Assembly (NCBI RefSeq): GCF_041296385.1
Contig: NC_091020.1
Span: 24,278,501-24,342,500, forward strand
Reading direction: 5' to 3'
DNA from: Aphelocoma coerulescens
Lineage: Eukaryota > Chordata > Aves > Passeriformes > Corvidae
DNA: 64,000 bases
Of the stretch, positions 22,563 to 36,900 are shown piece after piece. Positions within the stretch are counted from its first letter, which is position 1. Each line of letters starts with the position of its first letter. The notes under the pieces are model-generated. The model had not been told where the DNA came from, did not search any database, and was given only the letters and a program-made list of their open reading frames with translations. A program made the position numbers and the translations under genes.

Positions 22563-24886
22563 GGAAAGTGCAGCCCACCAGACATTTTTCAGCAATTAAG
22601 GGGGTGTGCAAGACCTGTCCTTGTGATGGTCCAACCCTGCTCCAGGGTGGTGCAGGCAGCCTCCTCCATATGCCACTCAGTGTGTCCTGCTTTTCCTGAG
22701 GGTATTGTCAGAGACTGGGTTCTGTCACTGCTCTGGTGGTTGTTCCCTAGGGTGCAGTTGCCTCTGTGACATGGAATTGAAAGGACCTGTGTCCTGATGA
22801 TACCATTATCACTATGTCTCTTTATGCTTCCACAAATGAATGATGTCTGATTAAAGTGTCTGTTAGTGCAGAAGCTCGGTGTTGACTCATAATCCAGGGC
22901 ACCATTTTTGCTGGCATGAAGAGATGTGCTGTGCTTGTGATCATAGTGACCTGGCTCTTTATTGTTTTCTTTGACAGAGGAGATAGGAACAGGAGGGAGG
23001 AGCTGAGAATTTTCCTGCTTGTCCCATTCAGAAAATGGATGTGACTGGGACAGTGAAGGCGTGATCTTTTTTCTCATCCCTGTCCCAGGAGTTTGGCTTG
23101 TGCAGGGAAGGTAGGGACAGGGACTAGTTCATTCTTCTTCCTTTGACTCAGTAAATGAAGAGGTGAGGGAATGGTACCCTTCAGTAAAGTGGGAATTCAG
23201 AAGTCTCATTGAAAAAGTTGCTACTGAAAGTAACAGAAGTAGATTTCTAGTTTTAGATAAAATTATTTTTCCTTAATTTTTAATCCCTTTGTGCTGAAAC
23301 AGGGACCTGAAGGGAGTGATGGTGGGACTAGGTAGGGCAGCCTTTGCCGCGAGGAGATGGGAGTGTTGCAACCTTTGAGTTGCTAATCTTTTGAGGTGGC
23401 ATGGATAGATGTCTCATTACCCTCACCGAAACACAGGCACGGTTTTATCTGTGACATACCAAGCAAATTGCCTTTTGCCTCAGAGATGGTGCAGGGTTGT
23501 TAAACCTGTTTGGCTTCGAGGCAGTCATTCTGTGGATTCTCTTTATCTACCCCTCTGAGGGTCAGGAGGCCTGCAGAGGCCACCCTTCTCTTCCATGTCT
23601 GATGTCTGCTCTGCAGGACCAGCACTTAAGGCAAAAGCTTCTGTGTTGGGTAAGGGCTTTTTTAGTAAGCTCTTTCAAAAATAGCAGTAGATTGTCCCTC
23701 CGGGTCAGGTGAGGGAACTGCAAGGCTTGCGGGGAGATCTGCAGCCTCAGTTAGACAAACCAGGGACTGTTGTGCTCAAGTACGATATTTGAAGATCTAA
23801 CTAGAGAAATGGAATGTTTAACTAGGTTTACAGTTTGATTTTAAATTTGATGCTAAATTCTGGTAGCCAGTTGTCATCTGGTTTCTATGTCCCTATCAGA
23901 ATAAGCTGTTTTTAACATAAATGACTAACTACATTAGTGTCAGTCAAAATGTTAACTTCAGCATGAAGAAACAATTGATCTGCATCATGATCACTGCCAA
24001 AATGCATCTGTGGGTACGTGTTCCTTGGTATGTCACGCATCTGTAGCAGGTGGCGATAATACTGAACAAAGCTGTGAGCATTTCTGTTTGCTTTTTTTTT
24101 TTCCTCCCAGCTATTGCAAGCTCTCTGTGAGATTGCTGAGACAAGCCTGTGTGTAGGGGTGGCTGAGGAGAATCCAGAAGCCCTAGGAAGAGAGGGAAAG
24201 TAAGAAAACGGCAATTGTTCAGTGCATGGGAGAAGTTTAAAGTATAAAATGCAGAAAATGAAAACTATCCTAAAAAGAAGAGTAAAACCTACTGATGAGA
24301 GTAACCATTAAAGTGTCTGACCTCCCTCTGCTGCACGTGTCACAACTAACATGTTCCTGCCTTGCTGTTTGTGCTTGCCTGTGTTTTTGGCACATCTCTG
24401 CGATCCATTTAATGTTACCAAAACAGGTGCCATGTAGACACAAGCAAAAGAGCTTTCTTCTTACTGTTCCACCAAAGGACCTGACTCATTGCTGAAGGGA
24501 TGGTTCATTTAGCAGAGCAACTAAACTGAAAGTACAGAAATTTTCAGGGTTTCCGCTGATAACTCTTCCCTTTGGATATTTTCTGTGCTATGGATGCAAC
24601 TTTTGACTGTGGGCATTGGTCTATTGGGACTTGTGCTAAGTTTAATGTGTGTGAATCTCATAATGCAGGTGACTACTTGTTAGTGGAAGTTGAGCTAGAT
24701 TTGAACCTGTAGAGGGTTATTGACTTGATCTTTTAATCTGTCAGCTCATTCTTCACTCTTCTTCTCTGTTTGGATGTTGTAGTTTTGAGATGTTTTTGGA
24801 AAGAGTACTGGGAAAACTTGCAAACATTTTTCAAACAAAAGATGGTTTGTCTTCATGGCTGGGAGGGTTCATTTGGACACTTGCTC

Positions 24887-24889
<3 letters not shown>

Positions 24890-24921
<32 letters not shown>
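24890..24921 (+). repeat. 32-nt poly-T homopolymer
   Basis: This is an uninterrupted run of 32 T, the longest homopolymer in the window. It reads as poly-A on the minus strand. The sequence on its 3' (plus) side shows no processed-pseudogene reading frame on the minus strand, so a retroposed tail is possible but unsupported. Long homopolymers are prone to sequencing and length error. Confidence 0.9.
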
Positions 24922-24922
<1 letters not shown>

Positions 24923-27900
24923 TTTGGAAAACTGAAGTTCTTAGAAGTTAGATGGCCTTGGCTTTCTTTGTTCTTTCCTCTGTCTCAGACATCTGTATCT
25001 GCTCTCTCACCGAGCTCTTTATCTTACTTGGCTTTTCTGTGGATGCCTGGAGGCCTTGGCTCACATTCTCAAGAGTGTCCACTGGTTCAAGAAGCCATTG
25101 CTGCTATCAAATTACCTTGACAGCTGTTGTCCCATTTCATATTTGCCATCCCCTCCCCCTGGCTCCCTTGTGATTTTTGGCAGAAGCTGTGGCTATTGAG
25201 CAATAAAACTTGGATCTGAGGATCCTGTTGCTGGTGGGAAAATGAGATGAGAGCTTACTAGTTAATGCCTTGCAACTTGACTTCTTGCTGATGTATAATC
25301 AGTAGCATCTTTATTTGAAAACAAAACCTACCACTAGCTACTCTGTTTGTGGATTGAGTGGATGGTTCATTTACTGCTCATCTGGAGTTGAGCCATAGGT
25401 GCTGGTCTCTTAAAATAGCACACTCTATACCAAGATGTTTATGGCCAGACAAGCTCTTGATTTGGAGCCCTTGACAAGTGCCTATGCCTAAGGGACTGCA
25501 GAACTTGGATGTTCATGTTAATGGAAGTAATCCATAAGGGCACAACCATCTTCATCTTAGTTGTATTGATGATTCTGCCTGTGTGTAACCTGGAACAGAG
25601 CTTCTGTGGTGCTATTTAGTACATATTAGAGATGACCCTATATGGTCTTGCTTGGATTTGAATTAATAAAATCTAGAGATAACATTTGTGGGCTCTCCTC
25701 TTGTGCATGTTTGGGGATTTAATTGCCACTCTTTTAAATGCAAAACACTTTTGACAACTGACAGAAATGGTGGTGATCTTGGGGCCAACCATCATAACAG
25801 AGCTGCCATCTCCGTAAACCTCTCCTTTCAAGATGTTTTGCATTTCTTTTGTCAGTTGTTCGAAAAGTTGGCTGATTCATGGCATACTTTAATCTCTACT
25901 GATCATTCCTCTGGTCCCTGTTGGAACATGTCAGCAACTAAACTTTGTGTAACATACTGGCAAAATTAGGAAGGAAGGAAGGAGCAAATCTTAATTGGAA
26001 AGATGACTGACAGAAAACAATTAATGTATCCGGAACACTCAGTTGAGAGGAGCACATATAGGAAAAACATATGAAAAATTCTTTTGCTTGCAGTGTGTTT
26101 GATTTATTTGCTGATAACATCAGCGTGAAATGTAAAGCTTGTAAAAGGCTGGATCAGACCAGCCTTAGTGCTTGTCTTACAGCTCCTAAATTGCTGTGCC
26201 AAAGTAGGAAGACTCAACTCCTACTGAAACACGTGCTGCCCTGTTTTGTTTGTGCCTGGGAAGAAGGGTACTTCAAACAGTTGGTGGATGGCTCTGCTGT
26301 GTATGAGTGAAATCATGAGTGTGGAGTGGCCGTAGATTTGAGGGCTGGGGCCTTGGGGCTCTATCATGGTCAGAGCCAGTGGATCACGGCACATGATACA
26401 GTCTCAGCATCTCGTGTGCTGTGGAGTCCTCTTGTTTTTGAAGAATGGCCAGGGTTGTAGTGGGTTCAGCTGTGAAGTCAGAGGGGGAAACTCAGAAAGC
26501 GAGGGGTAAAAGAAGATGTCCTCTGACTTTGGAAGATCGCAATTGCATCAATACCCCCTGGAAAAGAAATAGAAGTAAAATAGAGAATGGATTACATCTA
26601 GACGAAAAAAGCATGAAGCTGTAATGTTTGAGTTGCAGGGTGGGATGCATGGATTTTCTGTTGACATCTGGGGAAATAACATTTTACTGACTATCCTTTT
26701 GCCCCCCCTGAGCGAAAACAAACATTCATAACGCCTCAGTTTGGTGCAAAACTTGATTTAAGCAGGGTTGTTTCTGTTTGTTTTTTTGTTTTGTTAAGGA
26801 AAACGGTGGCAATTTATCCTCCCTGCCCCACATTCCTTGCTATCCTGGCATTTAGCATGGGTTTAAACAAGGTGCTCCTTGGCCTGATCTCCCCATGGAG
26901 ATTTCAGAAAGCGCTGGAAGGCTTGAGCTTCCTGCGATCCCTGGCATGTCTTCCGTTACGCAGCTACGGTTATTGTAGCAGTAGGGGACTTGTTAGTTTT
27001 CCAAGTGCAGTTCCCAGCGAACGTGTCCGCTCTGTGGTGTAGACTCCTGCATGTTCAGTGTTAAAATAGTTCTATAGCTTTCAGGCATCTTGCATTTCAA
27101 ATATGGGTGGAGAAGCAAGTGTTGGCCTTAAAGGCAGGGGTTTCAAAGCTTTCTGATATCAAAGGCCATGTTGACAACTTGGCAAGCGCCTGTGGGCCCA
27201 AGTGTGTTAGATCTTTAGGATAGGAGCTGACTTGCTGCCGGCATTGGGAAGGATGTTTTGCATTGTTTAAATGTGTTGTCAGGTGTATTATGTCCTTTCT
27301 CTACAGTGTGGCTGCTGAAATGTCTCCTCCTTTTGTGCTGGGCTTGCTCACTTTCCCAGCAGCCAGAGAAGGGGTTAATTTGCTGTTACAGTCCACTCCA
27401 GCTTGTCTCTTGCTGTCCAGTGTCTTCTCCCCGGACCTGCTCCTGTGGGGAATCCCGTCTCCAGAGCCCTCAGCTGTAGCAGCTCACACGGTAGCTGGGG
27501 AGGGTGGAAAGGAGTATTTGGGGAAAGTGTTCAGCTCGGCTGGCAGGTTACAGGGTGGGAGGATGCATCTCAGCTGTGAGCCCTTTGCAGCCCTCTCCTG
27601 GGTGTGGGAAGCAGGTAGGGTCCTGCAAACTTAGGAAAGCAGCCGGTTCTGGCAGGGCAGAGCTTGTCTATCCTGGTCAAGGTCTCAGAGGTCTTACCAG
27701 GTTACTTGCTGCTTGTTGACTGTTTGAAATACCAGCATGTGTCGCTTCCGCTCTGCTCTTGTGCTTTCCAGCCTTGCTGAACTGCAGCTCTGCCTCCTTG
27801 CGTTGGGTGCATTAGCTGCCTTGGTTTGCTGTGAGATTTAAGCATCTTTGGGTGCTAGACAAACACCCCACCAGTGCTTAATGCACTGTGCTTGCATCTA

Positions 27901-30900
27901 CAAGAAGGTTAATTTTCACTTCCTACGTGAGGCAAGTGAAGTGCAGAGGACAGTGCAACAGCACCGTGCAGAAAGATAAACGCAGTGCATAGATACATAC
28001 CAAAACTTCTCTTCCCTCAGCCCTGTTGCAGCCAGTGTAGCTTTGAGGTGTGGCGTGCAACCAGGCTAATTGTTTGAATCCTTGTCTGGCTCATGGATAG
28101 AGCCTGTGTCCTGCACTGCGCTCTAGCTGTGTGGGTGGCTGGAAGGAAGGAGCAAAGCTGGCACGGATGTTTCAGCTTTTAAATGCAGTCACAGGTTTTG
28201 GTCTGAGGTGGAAAGGTACTTTAAGAGCTACATTGTTTTGCATGAAAGACTAAACAACAAATCTGTAGCAGTGTGGAGGAGAAGCCAGTTTTCCTAACTC
28301 CTGGTCATGTGCTTTCACCACAAAGACCCCGTTTCTTCTTTTACTTAACTGAAGAATTCCATTAGATCAAAAGCTAGTTAAGGAAAATAGAGCCCCATGT
28401 GGTCCTGTGTGGTTACTTAGGCAAGTGCTATTTTTAGGAATCCCAATTGAGTAAGCCCTGGCTCTTACTGCTGTTAAAATCCATGGAAGTAAAATTAAAA
28501 CTTCTACCTTCATCTCAGCCGCATGTAGGCCACTAGGCCCAAGCCATCTGGGGTTTTTTTCCCCTCACTTGTGCCTCCCCCAGCACATTCCCTGCCTTGC
28601 GGGGATTTCTGCCTTTCCCAGTGAGAGTTAATCAGTTCTTTGGGCGTGGGAGATTTGGAATAAGGCAGGTAGGAAGTAACGAGTTGTTCCCCTTGTTAAT
28701 GAGTGCTTGCCCTCCAGTCCAAGGGTTCAGCCTAACTCTGCTCAACTTCTCCCTTCAACTTTTGTGTCCCAGTTTCATTGATCTGCAGATGCTTCTCGCC
28801 CTACCAAGAGCAGGAGCCTAGCCTCGAAAAATGTGACTTGTTTGCAGTTCTTTCTTTGTGGTGCTGCTGAAGAATACTTTTTGCTCACAAAGTTTTGTAC
28901 ACAGACCTGCTTGACCTGCCTGATAATGTTTGGGATGGTGGGCAATGATAGAAGTAATACGGTTTGTTCTTGAATAAAAATAGAATACAGTTTCTTTTCT
29001 GGAAACAGTTGCCTGATGGTGACCAGATACCTCTCCGTGACTTTGTGCCCCAGCTTGCAACATGCAGAAGTTTCATTGGTTATTTTTGTGAGTATTTTTC
29101 TGAGCAGAAAATAGCAGAGAGGTAAGGCAGGAAAAGAAGCTAAAAGCTGAGGAAGCTTTGGGAGCATGGCACCAGGGGAAGCCTGCTGAATCTTTTTGAG
29201 CTGGCTGAAAAGGCTGAAAACTGCAAGCAGTACTGTATTTGATTAATGCTGTTTGCACAAATTACTTTTCCATATTTTTTTTTAAATTTAAAAAAATGTG
29301 AGGAAAACACTATCACAATTCTAAGGCCCTTTTAAAGAGCCTGGAGATTTAGCTAAAGGATTCGATTCAGAAGTGAGAGTGAAAAGCGTTTTGACTTTGA
29401 GAACACCCTGTGTTGGCTGATAATTTTCTTCACGTTGCATGGTCTCTGTTTGGAGAACCCTTTGTTTAAAAACAACAGCAAGAGCAACAAAAAAGCTTCT
29501 GAAATCTTGTGTCAGGACTAAATTCACCACATTACTGGCCTGTATGGAGAAGGCACAGCAATATTCTGTGAAAAATTTGGGATCCTTTTAAATGCTGAGC
29601 AAGTAACTTCTGACATTTTAAGCTTGGTTGACATTAGCCACTTGTTAATGTTTCATGTCAGGATGGGAAATTAGTCAGGGATGATATTTGTCTGTGCTGA
29701 TACAAATGCAGTTAGATGGGCAGTGTTTTCATGGTGCTTCAGTTTTCTCCATTTAGAGACCTGGGTTGAGTTTGGGCAGGAAAAGAGTGATTTTACTGAT
29801 ACAAATTGTGTGTTCCCTTGGGAGCCCCAGGTACGTGTGGTGTGTACAGAAACTGCAGGTGACTTGAACTGAAGCAATGCCCTAAAACAGCACCAGGAAA
29901 GTATTAGTCGCGGAATAGTTGTGGATCAAAACATCCTTGTGCTTAAAGTATGGCATGTACAGAGCTACACTGCTGTGTCCTGGGCAATATGGATGTGACT
30001 GTGTCAATAGATAAGGCTCAGGGATATTTAGCAGATATGTAAAGATCTGTTGGCTAAATTATTCCTCTTCCACCATGTGTCATCAGCTCTTTCCTATAGC
30101 TGTGACAGTCAACCACTTCCATCGGGCAAGAAGGTCTTCAGATCAGAATGTGAAATCCTCACGTACAGAAGAGTGGTTCTTGTGACTCTTGGGGATTGTA
30201 CTCGTGACCCCCTTTCATACTGGGAACCTCCAGTCTGTCCCAGGACACTGCTTCCCACTGCTTGCTTCATGTTCTGTAATGCTTGTTATAATACTCTCAT
30301 CTATAAAACTGTTCTACCTAAACTCAGCTTTTTGCTGAGTATTTGTCCACAGAACCCTCAAAAAGAGGATGTGGTTAACTGTTCCTCAGGGCTAGAGTTG
30401 TTTTCTGTCTGGACAATTTGGGGGCTTTATGGCTTCCCATCACAGGATGGAAACACAAGTAAATAATGCTCAATTCTTTTTGAAAAATATGGAATAGTTA
30501 ACACTTAACTGCCCTTCACATGGACTGGGGATCAGAAGCAGCATCAGTATGTGAACTGCTGCAAAGATCAGCTGTACAAAGCTATAGCACTGTGAGCCAG
30601 GAATTTTGGTCATAAAATATTGATTGCTTTCCTTGTGGAAAAGGAAATTGAGGTAATGTGTTACTGCAGAGTCTCTTTGCTGCAGCTTAGCTAAAGAACA
30701 GACCACTGCCACACCACAGAATGGAGTTAAGGGATGTGATGTCCTACGGTGACAGCCACTGAACTGACTGGCAAGATGTGACATCGAGTAAAGTGAACAT
30801 GCATAGCATTTCGCGCTTTTGTCCTTGCAACTGGAGATGAAAACATGCATTCTGATGTTTTCAGTCTTTCAAACAAACCAATTTCGTAAATGTGCCTTTA

Positions 30901-33900
30901 CCCCTGCCCCCAACCTCACACTTTCTGGGTGGCACTGCAATGGATGACCTTGCTGGCTAGCTTGCAAGTCAGTTTTCTTGTGTGTTTTGCTTCCCTCCCC
31001 AGTGTTGTTTCCCTAATAGTATTTTCCAGTGATTTGATGGTTTTTTTCTTAATTATTCTTTGATATCCAAACTCTGTATTTTGTGTGTTAGCCTTGGATG
31101 TGTTTTCACCTTAAAATCCTGTTGGGAGATGGGATGATCTAGGTATGCTCTGTAGGGTGTCTTTACTTGTGAAAAAGATCTTATTTTAAGGACTTGTCTC
31201 TTGCAAGAGGCAAGTGAGAACTGCATTTTCAGAGCAGTTAAATCCCAGTGGTGTTTTAAATGGTTTTCTTTTGGCAGAAGTTTTTGTTTGGGGTTTTTTT
31301 GCCTTTTTTTTTTTTTTTTTTTTTAAGAAACAGCTGTGGAGTATTACCATGTGTTTTGGAGCATTCCAAGCAGAATGAATGCAAAAGGTGACTGAATACA
31401 GATGCCTGGGAGCGGTGGTGTTCAGTCTGCATCATATTTGACTCCAACCAAAGTGAGTGGAGAGGGTTAGCCCTGAAAGAGTTGCCTTTAAATGCTTGAT
31501 AGCTTGGCTGATCTTACTTTGCTGTCATCCTGTGTTTCCCTGCTATGGGAAGGGAGTGACTGTGCTGCTTCTGAGCGTTTCAGGGGTATGAGAAGGTATG
31601 CAGAAAAAGGGCACTGCAAGAAGCTGGCAAAGAGCAGTTCAGCAGCAGGGGTTTAGCTCTTGCACAGCCACCTATTGGGTAAAGCACCTGCAGGTCTTAT
31701 TCCCCAGCAGAGGAAATAGTGTACACTAAGCAGAGAAGACTGTGTTGAGAATTACAACATTAAAAAAAGATCGCCTTGCTTTGCTGCACGCGGGGAGAGC
31801 TGACTCACACCAACCTGTGTTACAGCCTGCTTTGGGTAGAGCAGTTGGAAAACTGTGTCACTTCAGCCCAAGAGAACTGTAAGAACTGAAGTGTGGTAAT
31901 ATATTAAAATTACATCAAAGGCTCTGGGAGATTTTAATGAGATCAGGCCCATATTTATTTTCATGGTTAGGAACAGAAATAACTGAATCATGTCATGGAA
32001 ATATTCTGGAATGAGGAGATGTAACAGCCAAGACTATCTCTAAGCTGGTCAAAGGATTTGTTAACTCTAGGCAGGCTGCTTCACTTTAGGGTATTGAGAA
32101 CTTGCAGGCAGAGGATTTAGGCAGAGCACAGACCTGGTGAAGGTCCCAAAATGTGAAAATCAGGTGAGCATGGCAGAGTGCTCTTTGCATCAGCAGCAGG
32201 GCTATACCCGCTCTTTGTCATTATGTCTCTGTGTTAATCGGGACTTCAGGATGGATGAATCCAGTGGGCTGGAGCTAATTCTGGGGGTGGTTAGGCCCCA
32301 GCTTCCCCTGCCAGGCTGCTGCAGTGGTACCTCACCTCAGCAGGGCTCCACTGCTCCCAGGGCAGCTCTCAGCTCAGGTTTCCCTTTGCAGATAACCAAA
32401 GGGACTGCAGTGGGGTAGTGCTGCCAGTTGTTTCAAGGCTTAAATTTTCAAGGGTGCTCCAGATTGCAGGGAAATTGGTGCTTCTATTGCAGCCCCCAGA
32501 GGGTGTCAGGGACCACTGCCAGTTTGCCATCTTCTCCTGTCTTCCTTCCCCTGCTTTAGCTCTTGGCAGAACTCTGGGCCTGTTGGTACACATGTGCCTG
32601 TGGCATGTTCAGGATGCTGCAGGACATCTGTCGCTGAGCTGAGGGTGTAGAGCTTGATGTGCCTGTGTCAGCAAACCTTTCCTAATGGTTGGGTTTGAGA
32701 AGGTTTCTGCACATTCCCTTGCTTTGCTCTCCTGGGGCCACTGCTAGTGCTGCATACACTGTGTATTTGAGCAAGCAGGAACCCAAATGTTTTCTCCAAG
32801 CTTTGCTGAGGGAAAGAGATTTTTTTTTTTTTTAAGGCATGCTTTTTTAAAATTCACTTTGCCTAAAATGAAGGGAAGCATTACTCTGCTGGTCTGAGGT
32901 TTGTTGGAAGCAGGGCTGCTGCGTGTGTGTGGCTGTGATAGGGATGAACATCCCTGCTCTGGCACTTGGCTCCAGCTGTAAGGTTACTCTGCAGTTTGTG
33001 GGAATTATCTTTTTATGGCATTTCAGCAGCAGCAAAGGCTTTAGGCACTGGAGCTTGGGTCCTGCCCTTGTAGTTTTGGGGAAATACATCAGCTTCTATT
33101 GGACTGGATGGTGGGTGCATCCCAGAAGGACCATGGAAGCCACAGGCTGAATCAGCAATGAATGCATTTGGCAATATGTTTGCACCTCCCAAATTAGTAT
33201 TGAGACAGTAGTGGCTTGCAAAGATGTAGATGTTAAGCTGGAGCAGTCTAGTCTCCCTATTTTTAAGCCAGGCAAGAGTATAAAAAATAGAGACCTTGCA
33301 AAGTGGAAACCACTTTGTTTTCTGGGTGACTAAGCTAGGAAGCCTTCAGGAAGATTACTTCTTAGGAAGAATTTTTAAGGTACTATTTGGAGAAAAAAAA
33401 AAGTTCAGTTTTTTCTCTGGAGTCATATTATTGCCATTCGACTGATTTTAGAGTTGAGCCTCCACAGTACCTGAAAAACTGTATCTCTTTTCAGTAGCTA
33501 ACAATCTTCTCAGAAGATTTACTTGGTTTTCCTGCCTTAGTCTGAAATGCTCTTCCTTTTGTCTTCAGCCACATAACATCTGCCATACTGACATTGTTTG
33601 TATTTTCTCCAGAGTGAATTATATTCTGAAGCTCAGTAGAGGCACAGGAGAGTTGCATGTAGTGAAAAGTCCTTCTATAAATAAATAGAGAACTTGCATT
33701 TCAATAGTCCTTTAGAACTTTGGTTTTTTAGCTGCATATAATTTCATGTAGGGGGCCAGAGGTCAACAAAGCCTTTCAACAAGTAGGTAGCCAAAGAGAA
33801 TGCAAAAATATGTCTTTAGCCTTGGTTAAATCATTGGGAAAGTCCAAATATTTTATTCCCCTTTTTTTTTTTTTTTTTTAAATCTTCCCTCCCTTTTTGG

Positions 33901-36900
33901 CAGATATCACCTCGGATAGGTGAATTCTAAAAGGAAAGCAAAGAAATCCTGTCTCTGAAGTAACTGCTCATGGCATAATGCTTCTATTCTTCCAACAGGC
34001 AAATTGCTTAGAAAATTTAGTCAACCAAATATTAAAAATCAGTATTATTCTACCATGTTTCATAGTGTAACCTTGATTGTCTGCATCCACCATAAACTTA
34101 AGGTTCAATCACTTTTAAGGTCTCAGTGGACTTTATCTTGTGTGTCTGATAGTGGTGCTTTCCTTTCTTTGTGCATATGGCATGTTAGGAAGGCTTGAGA
34201 CCACTCCCTGATCTCTTTCTCATGCCAGAAGTGATGCCTGATGTTGATCCTGCTATGCTTTGTAATGGCTGACATTGTACATCCAGTTATACCTTACTGA
34301 GCTCTGTACTGCCCAGGGGAGGGCCTGTGATACTTGTCTGCTGCTTAGGATGAAGCATTTAGGTCAGTGTAGAAAGAACAAATAACAGACACTCTGCCAG
34401 AGAATGAGTAAAGATGGGGAGAGAGGAAGGAACCTCTTTGAAATGTGACTTGGCTCCAAGTGCTATGAATCTTTAGGTACCCATTTCCCATGGACTTTGA
34501 AGGGAGCAGTGTATCCTAAAATGGGTTTGGTACTAAGACGTTTTTGTGGAACCGTGTTAGCCCAGATCCTGATCTTGTACATAGCCACAGAAGAGAATTC
34601 CTCTGAGGACTGGATTATCTTTCCTGTGCCTTGTTGAGATGCAGACGCTGTTAGACATCATAGTCTGACCCTGAAACGTTACTTTAATCTGCCTTACATC
34701 AGAGAGGAGATGCTTTTCAATTTCAAAAATGCTTTAATTCCCTTCCATATTGTCCTTTTCTGGCTTAAATTGAACATTTAAACATATGACTGCCAAAGAT
34801 TGAGTCTTTGGGCTCTTTTAAGTAGAGCATCAAGGTTTTCTTCATGCTGAAAATGCTGTGTTACACTTTGATAGAGCATAATAAAATGTGACTGCCTGAG
34901 ATGAGCAGTTGCTTCATTGTGCATGACAGAGCAAATCAATTTTCCTCCCATTGCTTTTCCTCTTGGGAGATAACATGCCAAAATAGTCAGTACCCTGTAC
35001 TATGAGTGTTCAGGGATAGACAAATTGTTCACTGAAGTTAGTGGGCTTTTTCCTTTCTATTTTTTTTCTCTCCTCCAATAATGACTTAAATAATTTTGCC
35101 TTTGGAAGTCTTAGCATAGGATTTCAGATACCGTAAAAATGTGTTGTGGGTTTACTGCTTCACTAAAAGATCTTTATTGGCTTTTTTCTCCTGTCATCTC
35201 AAATGTTTTTTTTTTTTTAATTTGGAAATCAGATAGTAAGTGTGGCTGTTCTAAAAGGTTTAAGGTTATTGTGGAGAATGTTTGGTACAGCTGTGGATGT
35301 TTTGTCTGTAAAGAATGTCTTCCTCATTTTCTAACATTATAGGATTATACTGTGATAGGGATTTTTAAGTGTTGTGGTGAACTGGCAAACATACTGTTCC
35401 TCAAGGAGAGAGAATTGAGATGGAGATCATTTCAATCTGTCAAATTTTGCACTGTAGAAAGAGCAATGCAATCTCACACGAGTCACCGTGAGTTGTAAAC
35501 AGAGGTAATTTGAGTGTGGAAGGTGTCAGTGCACGTCGAAGAAACCAGGAAATGTTCTGGGCTTTGTGGATGTGCAGGGATATGCAGAGCAGCGTTTCTA
35601 CAAGTGGTGCTCGTTGGTTTTCTCTGTAGTCCAGCATACCAGGAAAGGTATCAGGTTTTCAGGAAGGGTTGAGTGCTTGGTACTTGGAAGACTGGCTCTC
35701 TGTGAGGGGTTGGTTTGAACAACCAAAATAATGCCTGAAATATGTGAGCCATAGCATGAGAAGGTATGTTCTTGAAATCCAAGAAGTTAACTTGGCCAGT
35801 GGTACAGCTACCTGCCTGTGCAACTTTGGTTGGCTGGGGTTTTGGATGTTGTTTTTGTTTTGTTTTGGGTTTTTTTCTTCCCTTCCTAAAATAGCCCTGC
35901 TTCTGCTGTTGAAAAAGGATGAAATAATAAATCTTCATCACAAACAACTTCTTGCTTTTCCTGTGGTGGACAGCAGTTTGACTGCAGCACAAAGTTAGGG
36001 AACTGTCCTGAAATTCTCAGGGAAAAAAAAGCATGATCAAGAATATTATTGAATAAAACTTTTGAGTTACGAGAAGGTAGAACCTAAAAGCAGACAGTTT
36101 GAGTAACTGTCATATAACTACTCATAGAAGCTCCTATTTAGCAGTAACTTTTCTAGATGGCAAAAATGCCACTCTTTATGCCTGCAGATGTCAGATTTGT
36201 AATAATGAAATTAGAACCAGGTGTGTCACAGATGTTGGTACCTTAAAGTAACACATTCAAGGCTTTGTCTTGGATTCCTCTGTGAGGCATTTTGCACAAC
36301 TGAAAGTGAAAATGGTGCATAGGAGATGATGGACAAAGGCATCTTTTTGGATGTGTCAATCACTGTGGGTTTTGATGTGTGTTTATAACAGATCTGCAGC
36401 TGAAGGCAGAGCCACTAGTGAGCTGCAAGCACAAAACAGACTGGTGGTTAAGCTACGGTCAATCTGTGCTGGCTCTCTGGGCCTGGTAGGCTGCAGGATG
36501 CTGTTGGCTCTCTGAGGAAGCTGAATTTCAAAGAAAGATAGGAGGTTCTGTGAAGGCTTCAGCCTGAATGATGCATGCTTAAAAATAAATTAAAACCTAC
36601 TGGACTTCAAGGACTAGAATCTGGTGTGTTACAATGATGCTGCATATTGTGGTATTATTAGATCTGCATGATTCTCTTTGCCCCTTTTCAGCAGGAGTCG
36701 GAGTTTGAGGTATCTTAGTAAAAATAAGTTTCTCGAACACTGTCTTGTTGGTCTTTAGATGGTTGACTTGCTAAATGTGTTAAATGACAGCATTTCAGTC
36801 ACACACTGTTTTTCCTAGATTGAGCTAAGTGGGGAGGCATCATTTGGTTTTCTTGATGTATCAGGTTTCATACAGACTCTTTTCAGATGAAAATGAAAAC

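Larger units (their letters stand above)
9325..24889. other. Intron 1, first part: no gene or large repeat recognised
   Basis: Apart from the tandem duplication at 13541-13612 and the GTGAT microsatellite at 22539-22562, this stretch appears unique. The longest open frame (17600-18211, minus, 203 codons) has no recognisable domain and overlaps another frame on the opposite strand. A short GTT run lies near 12697-12713. Confidence 0.5.

Noticed and set aside
24922..25200. Processed pseudogene with the 32-T run as reverse-strand tail
   Set aside because: No reading frame or known gene similarity on the minus strand next to the tract, and no flanking duplication seen.
27263..27719. Open frames in a GC-richer part of the intron
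   Set aside because: No domain, no splice-consistent structure, and several frames overlap; looks compositional.
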